A DNA stretch of 64,000 nt, taken from assembly GCF_031457455.1 (NCBI RefSeq), contig NZ_JAVDWU010000018.1, forward strand, positions 15,584-79,583, given 5' to 3'. Positions 53,539 through 62,251 of the stretch are shown here, in pieces. The notes beneath the pieces were generated by a model. The model ran no database searches. It was given only the letters and a program-made list of their open reading frames with translations, and was not told where the DNA came from. Source of the stretch: Hydrogenophaga palleronii_A (GTDB lineage: Bacteria > Pseudomonadota > Gammaproteobacteria > Burkholderiales > Burkholderiaceae_C). Position numbers and translations under genes: made by a program. Each line of letters opens with the position of its first letter. The first letter of the stretch is position 1.

Positions 53539-54308
53539 TGGTCCTGTCGCCGATCTTCGAGCGCTTTCCCCGCATCGGGCTTGACGAGTTGAACGTCAAG
53601 GCCGAGCTGCTGACACGCCGGGACAACAAATACCTGCTCAACGCCAGCCAGTTGGCCGATGTGCTGCTGTCGCTGGAGGCACATTGTGAATTGCTTGAAA
53701 TCGATGGGCGGCACCGGTTCAGGTACGAGAGCATTTACCTGGACACGGAGGACCACCACTGTTTCCGTGACCACAACCAGAACCGCCGCCACCGGCTCAA
53801 GCTGCGCTTCCGGCACTATGCGGACACCCGCCTGGCCTACTTCGAAGTCAAGGTCAAGGACCGGAACAACCAGACCCGGAAATACCGCCAGCGGGTCGAT
53901 CACGGCGTTTTCAGCGGCGCGGCACTGACGCCAGAACTCATGACGTTTCTGGGCAGCAAGCTGCAGAATCACCCGCACCAACTGGCCAAAACCCTTTACG
54001 GGCCGACCATTCAGGTCGACTACGAGCGCATCACACTGGTATCACGGCAAGATGCCATTCGCGTCACGCTGGACAACCGCCTGCGCTTCTCACAAGGCAG
54101 CGGCGTGTTTCACACGGGCGAAGACCTCTGGGTGATGGAAGTCAAGTCCGAAAAGGGCCGCTCATGGATCGACCGGCTGTTGGTGCACCAGCGCATTCGC
54201 CCCGTTCCGCGCTGCTCGAAGTACTGCGTCGGCCTGTCACTGGTCAACGAAACCGCGCGCATCAGCCGCTTCACCTCCACCGCCAATCTCATCCGGCGAA
54301 TGACCTGA
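53538..54308 (+). CDS. VTC-domain protein (polyphosphate-polymerase fold)
   Basis: A 256-residue triphosphate-tunnel-type protein. Basic and acidic tunnel residues are visible in TRRDNKYLLN, RYESIYLDTEDHHCFRDH, RRHRLKLRFRHY, AYFEVKVKDRNNQTRKYRQ and the C-terminal VMEVKSEKGR. The eukaryotic domain makes polyphosphate from ATP. Bacterial stand-alone versions are largely uncharacterised. It is translationally coupled to the DUF4956 gene and followed by a CotH lipoprotein gene. Confidence 0.88.
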   Translation: MVLSPIFERFPRIGLDELNVKAELLTRRDNKYLLNASQLADVLLSLEAHCELLEIDGRHRFRYESIYLDTEDHHCFRDHNQNRRHRLKLRFRHYADTRLAYFEVKVKDRNNQTRKYRQRVDHGVFSGAALTPELMTFLGSKLQNHPHQLAKTLYGPTIQVDYERITLVSRQDAIRVTLDNRLRFSQGSGVFHTGEDLWVMEVKSEKGRSWIDRLLVHQRIRPVPRCSKYCVGLSLVNETARISRFTSTANLIRRMT

Positions 54309-54388
54309 CGGCCGACGCACGGGACCAGACGCCTGCCCAGCGTAGGTGTCTGCTTCGTGCTCCCCCGTTGGCCGCGCCATCCTGAACC

Positions 54389-56614
54389 ATGACCGCTCGA
54401 TTCCTCGTCCTCGCCCTGTTTGTGCTGTTGGGCGCGTGCACAGACCGTGAACAACAGCCTCCGGTCGCTGCTACCAATACCGGCTCACAGAATAAAAAAT
54501 CCTCGCGCGTGGAGCTCTCACACGCGCCCGGGTTTCACGACCAGCCCATTGCCGTTCGGATGTCGCACCCCGACCCGGACGCGACGATCTACTACACGCT
54601 TGACGGCTCCGATCCCGATCCGGCGAACACCGCAGGCAGCAGCTACCGCTACAAGAATCTTTATTCCTACCGACTGGGCGATCCGTTCGGCTCCTTCCTT
54701 GAACACCGCTATCAGACGCATCGGTATCACCAGCCGATCCAGGTGGCAGACCGGTCTTCCGAGCCCGATCGTTATTCACGCATCAATACCACGGTGTTGA
54801 GTGGCCTGCCACGGTACTTCCCGGCAGAGATCCCGTTGAGCAACACCAAACAACAGGTCAATGGATGGATTGCGGGCCTCAACAAGGCCATTGCCCGCTT
54901 CAACGGCTGGTGGACAGACGTGACAGGCGGTGCCTCTGCCTGGGTTGCGCCTGTTCCGCTCTTTCAACCGCCAGAACCCCGTCACTTGCTCAAAGGCACG
55001 GTGATCCGTGCTGCGGCGTTCAAGAATGGAGAAGCACTTGGCGAAGCCACCACGGCCAGCTATTTCGTCATGCCAAGGAGCACCTTCCAACTGCCGGTGG
55101 TGTCGCTTGTCGCGCCGGAAGAACGGTTGTTCGGGTACGAGAACGGCATTCTCGTGGCCGGGCAGACGCACGACCGCTTTCGGCAGGAAACAGGACAGCA
55201 ACGGGCCACGGGCAGTGCGCCGGCCAACTGGATGCACCGCGGCAAAGCCACAGAAATACCGGCACATTTGCAGTACTTCTCGCACAAGCTCGATCCGACG
55301 CGACCCTCGGTAGACCAGGGCGTTGGCATTCGGGTCCATGGTGGCGTGAACCGGGCCGCACCCAGCAAGGCCCTCCGGATCTATGCCCGCAAGGAATACG
55401 GGAAGTCCACCCTCAAACACGCGTTCTTTGGCGAAGAGCAGAAGTACAAGCGACTGCTCCTCCGCAATTCGGGGAACGACTTCTATCACACCTTCATGCG
55501 CGACGCAGCCATCCAGCAGATCATGGCTGGCCTGCGATTCGACACCCAGGCCTATCAACCCAGCGTGGTCTTCGTCAACGGCGAGTACTGGGGTCTTCTC
55601 AATCTGCGCGAGTACTACGACAAGCACTACCTGGCCAGAGTCCACCAGGTGGACGAAGACCACCTGGACATCATGGACCTGGACAAGGCCGACGAAGGCG
55701 ATGACACACACTGGAACGAGTTGATGGCCTTCATCGCATCGCACCCGTTGGAAGATGCCCGCCACTACGCACATGTGGCAGGGCGGATCGATATCGACAA
55801 CCTCATCGACTACCTCATCGCCAACATCTTCGCGGTGAACTACGACTGGCCGCACAACAACATGCGTTATTGGCGGCTGCGGGCCGACGAACCGACGGGC
55901 AGCGCGCCTTCAACACCCTCTGCGTCTTCCGTTCACGACGGGCGTTGGCGCTGGTTGATGTTCGATACCGACGCCGGCTTCCGGGATTTTCGGCCTGACG
56001 CGCTGCGCCGCCTGGTCACGCAGAGTGGGAAACACGAAACGCGGACCCATCTGCTGTTTCGCAGCCTGCTTAAAAACAGGCAATTCAAAGAAGCCTTCAT
56101 TGTCCGGTTCAGCGATCTGCTGAACACCTCGTTCAAGACTGAACACGTGGCGTCTGTCATTGATCGCGTGCGCGCCGGTATCGAGGGTGAAATGCCGCGC
56201 CATATCGAACGCTGGACATTCCCCGAGAGCCTGGAGGTCTGGCACCAAGGCGTGGACCATCTGCAGACTTTTGCGAGCGAGCGCCCACCCTTGCAGCGCC
56301 AGCAGTTGGCCCGCTTCTTCAAGCTTCAGGGCGAATACCGACTGACACTGAAAGTATCCGACACAGCACATGGGACGGTCAGGGTGAACAGCACCACCAT
56401 CGACACGGGTACGCCAGGCGTTTCCGGTGCGGCCTACCCGTGGTCAGGAACGTATTTCAAGCAGGTGCCCTTGCAGCTTGAAGCTCAAGCCGCCCCCTGC
56501 TTCAGTTTCAGTCATTGGGACGGCGACTCACAAATGGAGCCCCGCATTACCCTTCAACCCGAAGCCGACCTGACCTTGACCGCCGTCTTCCGACGATCCT
56601 GCACAGACGACTGA
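54389..56614 (+). CDS. CotH-kinase-family lipoprotein
   Basis: 741 residues. The lipobox LLGAC puts the lipidated Cys at 17. A chitobiase C-terminal-like (CHB_HEX) module follows (PIAVRMSHPDPDATIYYTLDGSDPDP, about 50-75). The CotH kinase fold is at about 300-530: GIRVHGGVNRAAPSKALRIYARKEYG, LLLRNSGNDF, VFVNGEYWGLLNLREYYDKHYL, and NYDWPHNNMRYWR...WLMFDTDAGF with metal/catalytic Asp. A C-terminal beta-domain ends FSHWDGDS...LTAVFRR. CotH proteins are atypical secreted protein kinases. It forms a cluster with the DUF4956 and VTC genes. Confidence 0.88.
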   Translation: MTARFLVLALFVLLGACTDREQQPPVAATNTGSQNKKSSRVELSHAPGFHDQPIAVRMSHPDPDATIYYTLDGSDPDPANTAGSSYRYKNLYSYRLGDPFGSFLEHRYQTHRYHQPIQVADRSSEPDRYSRINTTVLSGLPRYFPAEIPLSNTKQQVNGWIAGLNKAIARFNGWWTDVTGGASAWVAPVPLFQPPEPRHLLKGTVIRAAAFKNGEALGEATTASYFVMPRSTFQLPVVSLVAPEERLFGYENGILVAGQTHDRFRQETGQQRATGSAPANWMHRGKATEIPAHLQYFSHKLDPTRPSVDQGVGIRVHGGVNRAAPSKALRIYARKEYGKSTLKHAFFGEEQKYKRLLLRNSGNDFYHTFMRDAAIQQIMAGLRFDTQAYQPSVVFVNGEYWGLLNLREYYDKHYLARVHQVDEDHLDIMDLDKADEGDDTHWNELMAFIASHPLEDARHYAHVAGRIDIDNLIDYLIANIFAVNYDWPHNNMRYWRLRADEPTGSAPSTPSASSVHDGRWRWLMFDTDAGFRDFRPDALRRLVTQSGKHETRTHLLFRSLLKNRQFKEAFIVRFSDLLNTSFKTEHVASVIDRVRAGIEGEMPRHIERWTFPESLEVWHQGVDHLQTFASERPPLQRQQLARFFKLQGEYRLTLKVSDTAHGTVRVNSTTIDTGTPGVSGAAYPWSGTYFKQVPLQLEAQAAPCFSFSHWDGDSQMEPRITLQPEADLTLTAVFRRSCTDD

Positions 56615-56692
56615 ACATGAGCCCGATCCGTTCTGAGGTGGTGCGAGCAGACACGTCCAGAAAGACGCCATCCACCGCCGCACCCCTGCCGG

Positions 56693-57649
56693 TCAGTGTC
56701 GGCTGAAGAAATCCCAGATCACATCGTTGGCAACGATAGCACTTGAGCCCGGCTGGCCGCCGCGCACCTTGCGCCCACCCGGCCAGGCGTGACCGCCAGT
56801 CTCCGTCACGCAGAGTTTGACCTCGCTGCCGTCGCGGCAGGGCGCATGGGTTTCACAGTAGGCGCCGGGCACTTCCAGCACACGCCGGGGCGGGGCTTCG
56901 CAGCCGTTGAGGCGGACCCATTTCGCCACCGTGTCAGGCACCGAGATGAAGTCCGCGTGCGTGGCAGAGGCGCTGCCCGAGCCGCCGTTGAACAGCACGC
57001 GGTCGTCGTCCAGCGCGTGGATGTGCAGCACCGGGACCGCGCGCGAAGCCGCACAGGCGGGCAAGCCGTCGGTGCCGGCCACGGCCGCGATGGCCGCGAA
57101 GGTGTCGGCCATCTCGCAGGCCAGCCGGTACGAAAACATGCCGCCGTTGCTCATGCCCTGTGCGTAGATCCGGCGGGGGTCGATGTCGATGCGCTTTTGC
57201 AGGTCGGCCACCACCGCGCGCACAAATCCCACGTCGTCCACATTGCGGTCGCGCGCCTGGCCGCAGCACAGGCCGGCGTTCCAGGTGGCCAGATTGCCCG
57301 AACGCAGGCGGCTGAAGCCGTTGGGAAACGCCACCACATAGCCGGCTTTCTCCGCGTGCGAGATCAGGCCATAGAAGCGGTCATTGGCCTGGATCTCCAT
57401 GTTGCCGCCGCCACCGTGGAACGACAGCACCAGGGGCATTGGCCGGCCCGGCCGATAGCGCGCGGGCACATGCACCAGGTATTCACGTGACAGGCCGCCG
57501 TGCTGCAGGCTGAAGCGATGCTCGCCGGGCTCGGTGATCGCCCCAGCTGAAGATTGCGCTCGAGCGCCGACGGGCCAAGCGGCGATGCTCAGCACCCCCA
57601 GCAGCAGAACAAGTGCGCACACGGCGTGATCCAGTGGTTCGAATCGCAT
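56693..57649 (-). CDS. Secreted PHB-depolymerase-family esterase (LpqC-like)
   Basis: 318 residues from the ATG at 57649 (AAAGG upstream), with a signal peptide ending near WPVGARAQ. Catalytic alpha/beta-hydrolase features are LVLSFHGGGGNME (oxyanion loop), IYAQGMSNGGMFSYRLA (Ser nucleophile in GMSNGG), HIHALDDDRV (Asp) and ETGGHAWPGG (His). Cys pairs (LCCGQ, CETHAPC) are typical of exported feruloyl-esterase/depolymerase relatives. The substrate may be short-chain polyester or aromatic ester; it is not determinable here. Confidence 0.87.
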   Translation of the reverse strand: MRFEPLDHAVCALVLLLGVLSIAAWPVGARAQSSAGAITEPGEHRFSLQHGGLSREYLVHVPARYRPGRPMPLVLSFHGGGGNMEIQANDRFYGLISHAEKAGYVVAFPNGFSRLRSGNLATWNAGLCCGQARDRNVDDVGFVRAVVADLQKRIDIDPRRIYAQGMSNGGMFSYRLACEMADTFAAIAAVAGTDGLPACAASRAVPVLHIHALDDDRVLFNGGSGSASATHADFISVPDTVAKWVRLNGCEAPPRRVLEVPGAYCETHAPCRDGSEVKLCVTETGGHAWPGGRKVRGGQPGSSAIVANDVIWDFFSRH

Positions 57650-57733
57650 GCCATCCCTTTCTTGGTGGTTGCCGCTGCGAATTATGGACAAGCCAGATCG
57701 GACCCGGCAGCGTCGCTGTATAAACGACGACTT

Positions 57734-58909
57734 ATGAACAAAAATCTCTGGTTGCTGGCCACCGCACAAGGCCTGTTTTTGACCAACAACGTCGTGTTCA
57801 TCGCCATCAACGGCCTGGTCGGCCTGTCGCTGGCACCGCTGGGCTGGATGGCCACGCTGCCCGTGATGGGCTATGTGGTGGGTGGGGCGTTGTCCACGCC
57901 ACTGGTGGCGCGCACGCAGAGTGCGTTCGGCCGCAAGGCCTCGTTCCAGATCGGTTTGCTGGTGGCGCTGGTGTCGGCCCTGCTGTGTTTCTGGGCGGCA
58001 TTCGCGTCCAATTTCTGGATGCTGGTGGCGGCCACCGTGATCGCGGGCTACTACAGTGCCAACGGTCAGCTTTACCGCTTTGCAGCGGCGGAACTCAGCG
58101 CCCCGGCGTTTCGCGAAAAAGCCGTTTCGCTGGTGCTGGCCGGTGGTCTGGTGGGCGCGGTGCTGGGGCCCAACCTGGCGAGTCGCACGCGCACGCTGTT
58201 TGAAGTGCCTTTCGCGGGCGCCTACCTGGCGCTGGCTGTGGTGGCCCTGGTGTCAATGGTGGTGATGTCATTCATGCGGTTTCCGCCCGTGCCACCCAAG
58301 GTTCCTGGCGCCGACAAGGGTCGCCCCCTGTCGCAGATCATGAAACAGCCGGTTTTCATCGTGGCCACCGCGGGTGCCGCGCTGGGCTACGGCGTGATGA
58401 ACCTGCTGATGGCGGCCACGCCGCTGGCGATGCAGGTGTGCGGTTTTGCCTTTGACGACGCAGCGCTGGTGCTGGAGTGGCATGTGATCGGCATGTTCGC
58501 ACCGGGCTTCTTCACCGGCCACCTGATCAAGCGCTTCGGCACGCTCACCATCATGGGGGTGGGTGTGGTGCTCAACATCGCCTGCATTGCCATCGCACTC
58601 TCGGGCGTGGATCTGCACCAGTTCCTGATTGCGCTGTTCCTGCTGGGTGTGGGCTGGAACTTCCTGTTCACTGGCAGCACCACACTGTCGCTTCAAGCCT
58701 ACAGACCTGAGGAAAAAGACCGCGCACAGGCCGCCATCAACTTTTTTGTTTTTGCCACCATGGCCCTGACTTCCTTTGCGTCAGGTGCACTGGTCACCAC
58801 CCAGGGTTGGCAGTGGCTGAACATCGGTTCGCTGGTGCCTGTGGCCCTGACCGGCGTGGCCCTGGTGTGGCTTGCGTGGCTGCGTCGCCAAGCCCACAAT
58901 GCAGCCTGA
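57734..58909 (+). CDS. MFS transporter
   Basis: 391 residues and about 12 hydrophobic segments. The N-terminal motif is LLATAQGLFLTNNVVFIAINGLVGL and the loop 2-3 analogue is RTQSAFGRKASFQIG. Loop 8-9 GHLIKRFGTLTIMGVG also fits. The longer open frame to 57554 lacks a leader-like sequence, so the ATG at 57734 is used. The substrate is unknown. It is divergent from the esterase gene. Confidence 0.85.
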   Translation: MNKNLWLLATAQGLFLTNNVVFIAINGLVGLSLAPLGWMATLPVMGYVVGGALSTPLVARTQSAFGRKASFQIGLLVALVSALLCFWAAFASNFWMLVAATVIAGYYSANGQLYRFAAAELSAPAFREKAVSLVLAGGLVGAVLGPNLASRTRTLFEVPFAGAYLALAVVALVSMVVMSFMRFPPVPPKVPGADKGRPLSQIMKQPVFIVATAGAALGYGVMNLLMAATPLAMQVCGFAFDDAALVLEWHVIGMFAPGFFTGHLIKRFGTLTIMGVGVVLNIACIAIALSGVDLHQFLIALFLLGVGWNFLFTGSTTLSLQAYRPEEKDRAQAAINFFVFATMALTSFASGALVTTQGWQWLNIGSLVPVALTGVALVWLAWLRRQAHNAA

Positions 58910-58963
58910 CCCGCAGGTGATCGGCTCGCGGGCTTCCGCACACACCACAAAGGGAGAACGCAC

Positions 58964-59458
58964 ATGGGACTGTTGGATGCATTGATTGGCGCGGCCGGAA
59001 ACGCCGCAGGAGCGCCCAGCGGTGCCGCCAGAGCCGACAGTGCGGGCGGTGGACTGGATCCACAGATGCTCATGGGCATCGTGATGACCCTGGTGAACCA
59101 GGCAGGTGGGTTACAGGGTTTGCTGGCCAAGCTGCAGGCCGGCGGCCTGGGCGAGGCGTCTAGGTCGTGGGTAGGCACCGGCGCCAATGAGTCGGTGGCG
59201 CCCGATCAGCTGGGCAGTGCGCTGGGCCCGGACCTGATGGCGATGATCGCCAGGCAGATGGGCGGCAACACGCAGCAGGCCTCCAGCACCATGGCCGATC
59301 TGCTGCCCGATCTAATTGACCGCCTGACACCGCAGGGACAGCTGCCTGCCGACAATGGCCTTGGCGGCCTGGGTGCGCTGCTGGGTGGTGGCGGTGGCAA
59401 CGGTCCCGGAGCGGCCGATCTGGTCGGCATGCTCGGTGGTTTGATGGGCAAGCGCTGA
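58964..59458 (+). CDS. YidB-like (DUF937) protein
   Basis: 164 residues, Gly/Ala-rich and hydrophobic. The N-terminus MGLLDALIGAAGNAAGA and the pattern GGLQGLLAKLQAGGLGEASRSWVGTGANESVAPDQLGSALG are characteristic of YidB/DUF937 proteins. A Gly-rich C-terminus (LGGLGALLGGGGGN) follows. AAAGGGAGAACGCAC precedes the ATG. Family function is unknown. Confidence 0.82.
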   Translation: MGLLDALIGAAGNAAGAPSGAARADSAGGGLDPQMLMGIVMTLVNQAGGLQGLLAKLQAGGLGEASRSWVGTGANESVAPDQLGSALGPDLMAMIARQMGGNTQQASSTMADLLPDLIDRLTPQGQLPADNGLGGLGALLGGGGGNGPGAADLVGMLGGLMGKR

Positions 59459-59462
59459 GAGC

Positions 59463-59490
59463 AGGCCAGCCCGGACGAGCGGGCTGGCCT
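59463..59490. terminator. Hairpin between convergent genes
   Basis: AGGCCAGCCCG pairs with CGGGCTGGCCT around a six-base loop, five bases after the YidB-like gene stop and at the end of the opposite hydrolase gene. No T-run, so it may act as an mRNA-end structure for both. Confidence 0.6.
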
Positions 59491-60360
59491 TCAAGCCGCG
59501 GCGGGCGCCTGCTGGTCCAGCCATTCCTGGAGCGCCGCGTAGACCGGTGAAGGATCGGCTTCGTTGAAGATCTCGTGGTACAGCTCAGGAAAGCACTTGC
59601 TGGTCACGTGACTGGCAGGCGCTGCAGAAGCAAAGCTGCGGCTGCCGGCGGGTGCAACCAGCTTGTCGTCGCCAGCGTACATCAGCAGGGTAGGCACCTT
59701 CCACCTGGGTGCAGCGGCGAGCACCTTCGGACCATTGCCATCAATGAACAAGGCCAGCCTGGCGGTGATGCGATCGTGCACCAGACGGTCCTTCTTGTAG
59801 GCTTCCACCGTCGCGGCACTGTGTGAGATCTTGCTGGCGTCGAGTCCGTTCGACAGGGCCAGGTTGGGCGCAAAGCGGTACAGCAGACCAATGACCTTGA
59901 GCATCAGGGCACCGATGCCAGTGGCCAGCGCGGGGGAGGACAGCACGAGCCCGTCGACAGGTGCCATGGCACGCTGCACAAAGGTCGAGGCCACCAACCC
60001 ACCCATGCTGTGGCCCATCAGGATCAGCGGGCATGACCAGGGCTCGGCAATGTGGCGGCGCGTGTCGTCCAGCACCTCGGCCAGGTCGTCCAGCAGGGCG
60101 TCGTCGTACGGGAGCGCGCCACGCCCGCCGCCAGATTCACCATGGCCGCGCTGGTCGTAGGAACGCACCAGAAACCCCCAGTCGTTGAGCCGGTTGGCCA
60201 CCGCGTCATAGCGCCAGGCGTGCTCACCCAGACCATGAACAATCAGCACCACCGCACGCGGGCGCCGACGCATGGACAGCGGCCAGTCGTAGATGGCCAG
60301 GTTCAGGCCGTCGCGCAGGGTGAAGGGGGCCTGGGTGGTGTCACTCATGGGGTCATTCAT
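59491..60360 (-). CDS. Monoacylglycerol-lipase-like alpha/beta hydrolase
   Basis: 289 residues (a second ATG at 60348 may be the true start). The fold is seen in VVLIVHGLGEHAWRYDAVANRL, RSYDQRGHGESGGGRG and the nucleophile elbow LMGHSMGGLVAS. YAGDDKLVAPAGSR supplies the Asp, and ELYHEIFNE supplies the His. This matches lysophospholipase/monoacylglycerol lipase relatives. Cytosolic; role probably in lipid turnover. Confidence 0.87.
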   Translation of the reverse strand: MNDPMSDTTQAPFTLRDGLNLAIYDWPLSMRRRPRAVVLIVHGLGEHAWRYDAVANRLNDWGFLVRSYDQRGHGESGGGRGALPYDDALLDDLAEVLDDTRRHIAEPWSCPLILMGHSMGGLVASTFVQRAMAPVDGLVLSSPALATGIGALMLKVIGLLYRFAPNLALSNGLDASKISHSAATVEAYKKDRLVHDRITARLALFIDGNGPKVLAAAPRWKVPTLLMYAGDDKLVAPAGSRSFASAAPASHVTSKCFPELYHEIFNEADPSPVYAALQEWLDQQAPAAA

Positions 60361-60392
60361 TCAGCATTGCAACGCGCGCGGGAGCCTAAGCC

Positions 60393-60475
60393 AGCGGACA
60401 CCGCCGGGCCGGCTTCGCCGGACGGCTGGTGTCGCCCCCTTGAGGGGGTCGCGCGGAGCGCGGCGGGGGTGTTTC
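60393..60475 (-). repeat. Dispersed hairpin repeat, type 2
   Basis: On the minus strand it begins seven bases after the M20 peptidase stop, with CACCCCCGCCGCGCTCCGCG, ACCCCCTCAAGGGGG and CCGGCGAAGCCGGCCC modules. Confidence 0.83.
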
Positions 60476-60482
60476 ATAAGTA

Positions 60483-61979
60483 CTAGGGCATGCGTGCGAT
60501 CACTTGAGCCACCGAAGCGGTCAGACGCCGCGCGTAGTCCAGGTGAAGGAATTCGTTGGGGCCGTGCGCATTGCTCTTGGGCCCCAGCACGCCGCACACC
60601 ATCATCTGCGCGGTGGGGAAGCCCTTGCTGAGCATGTTCATCAGCGGGATGGTGCCGCCCTGGCCGATGGTGCCGCAGCCCGCACCGAAGTGGGCCTGCG
60701 AGGCGTCCTGCAGCGCCTGCTCGAACCATGGTGTGGTCGCGGGTGCGTTCCAGCCGCTGGCGGCACCTTCGCCCTCGAACGTGACCCGGGCCTGGTAGGG
60801 CGCATTGTCTTCAAGCAGTGCCTTGAGTTCCTGCACCGCCTGCGGTGCATCCACCAGCGGCGGCAAGCGCAGGCTCAGCTTGAACGCGGTGTAGGGTCGC
60901 AACACATTGCCGGCGTTCAGCAGCGTGGGGAACCCTTCAGCGCCAGTGACCGACAGGGTCGGTCGCCAGGTGCGGTTGAGCAGTGCATCCACCGGGTCGG
61001 TGGTGGTGGGCAGGGCAAACATGGTGCTGCCACCGCAGTCGTGGTGCGCCCAGGGGAAACGTTTGTAGATCTCTTCGCCCAGAATCGCCGCCGTGGCGCG
61101 TGCCTGCTCAATGCGTTCGGCCGGCACCTCGCAGTGGAAGCTGGCCGGGAGCAGGCGGCCGGTGGCACTGTCCTCCAGCCGATCGAGCACCTGGCGCATG
61201 ATGCGAAAGCTCGACGGCACCAGACCGGAAGCGTCGCCCGAGTGGATGCCTTCGGTGAGCACTTCGACCTTGAGCACGCCGCTGGCCATGCCGCGCAGGC
61301 TGGTGGTGAGCCAGAGCTGGTCGTAGTTGCCGGCACCGCTGTCGAGGCAGATCACCAGACCCACATCGCCCAGGCGAGGGCGCAGGGCGTCCACATACGG
61401 CAGCAGGTCGCCAGAGCCGCTTTCTTCGCACGTTTCGATCAGGCCGACGATGCGCGGATGCGCCGTGCCCTGGGCCTTGAGTGCCTGCACGGCGGCGATG
61501 CTGGCGTACACCGCGTAGCCGTCGTCGGCACCCCCACGTCCGTAAAGCTTGCCGTCGTCGATCTTGGGTGTCCAGGGCCCCAGGTCGCTGCGCCAGCCGG
61601 TGAATTCGGGTTGTTTGTCCAGGTGACCGTACATCAGCACGGTCTGGCCGGAAGCTGGCGCAGGCGTGCCGTCCTTGCCGGCACTCGCGGGCAACTCGAA
61701 GAACAGCACCGGGGTGCGCGGCCGGCCGTGCGCATCGTTCAGACGGATCACCTCCAGCTTGAGCCCATCCACCTTCTGTGCCGCCACCCAATCGGCGGCG
61801 GATTGCAGCACGCGCTCCAGCAGGCCATGCGACGCCCAGTCCGGATCAAAAGCCGGCGACTTGGCCGGCACCTCGATGTAGCGCTGCAACTCAGGAATGA
61901 TGGTGCCGGACCAGGCGGCGTCCACGTGGGATTGCAGGGCCTGGGGGTCCAGCGGGAGGTTCGGTAGGCGGGCGTTCAT
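60483..61979 (-). CDS. M20-family metallopeptidase (dipeptidase-like)
   Basis: 498 residues from ATG 61979. A zinc peptidase of the M20 (CNDP-like) type. Metal ligands are in LMYGHLDKQPE (His/Asp), YGRGGADDGYAVYA (bridging Asp), GLIETCEESGSGDL (Glu base and ligand) and the late LGPKSNAHGPNEFLHLDY (His). The dimerisation lid lies between about 215 and 385. It probably cleaves dipeptides or N-acyl amino acids in the cytoplasm. Confidence 0.9.
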   Translation of the reverse strand: MNARLPNLPLDPQALQSHVDAAWSGTIIPELQRYIEVPAKSPAFDPDWASHGLLERVLQSAADWVAAQKVDGLKLEVIRLNDAHGRPRTPVLFFELPASAGKDGTPAPASGQTVLMYGHLDKQPEFTGWRSDLGPWTPKIDDGKLYGRGGADDGYAVYASIAAVQALKAQGTAHPRIVGLIETCEESGSGDLLPYVDALRPRLGDVGLVICLDSGAGNYDQLWLTTSLRGMASGVLKVEVLTEGIHSGDASGLVPSSFRIMRQVLDRLEDSATGRLLPASFHCEVPAERIEQARATAAILGEEIYKRFPWAHHDCGGSTMFALPTTTDPVDALLNRTWRPTLSVTGAEGFPTLLNAGNVLRPYTAFKLSLRLPPLVDAPQAVQELKALLEDNAPYQARVTFEGEGAASGWNAPATTPWFEQALQDASQAHFGAGCGTIGQGGTIPLMNMLSKGFPTAQMMVCGVLGPKSNAHGPNEFLHLDYARRLTASVAQVIARMP

Positions 61980-62134
61980 AGCGTGTGTCCCTTGGCATGG
62001 GGCGCGGTGCACGCCCGGTGCAAGAGAGTATAGGCAGGAGGGCCTTCAACTGCACGCCAATGGCGTCACCCCAAAGACCAGGCAGAGGAAATGAGCCACT
62101 GCACAGCCGGACACTTCCGGCGCGATGTGCATCC

Positions 62135-62245
62135 ATCCAGGGGCGACAAGGGTCCGGCTCCGCCGGCCCAAGGCGCCGTCCCCCTCCAAGCGCCCGTAGG
62201 GTGCGCCAGAGAGGGGGGAAGCCGCGTCAGCGGCGCAGGGGGGTG
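62135..62245 (-). repeat. Dispersed hairpin repeat, type 1
   Basis: On the minus strand it starts about six bases after the chemoreceptor stop, in the standard type-1 order (C-run, GCGCC...GGCGC arms, GGCCGGCGGAGCCGG). It fills most of the gap to the peptidase gene. Confidence 0.85.
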
Positions 62246-62251
62246 CCCCGA

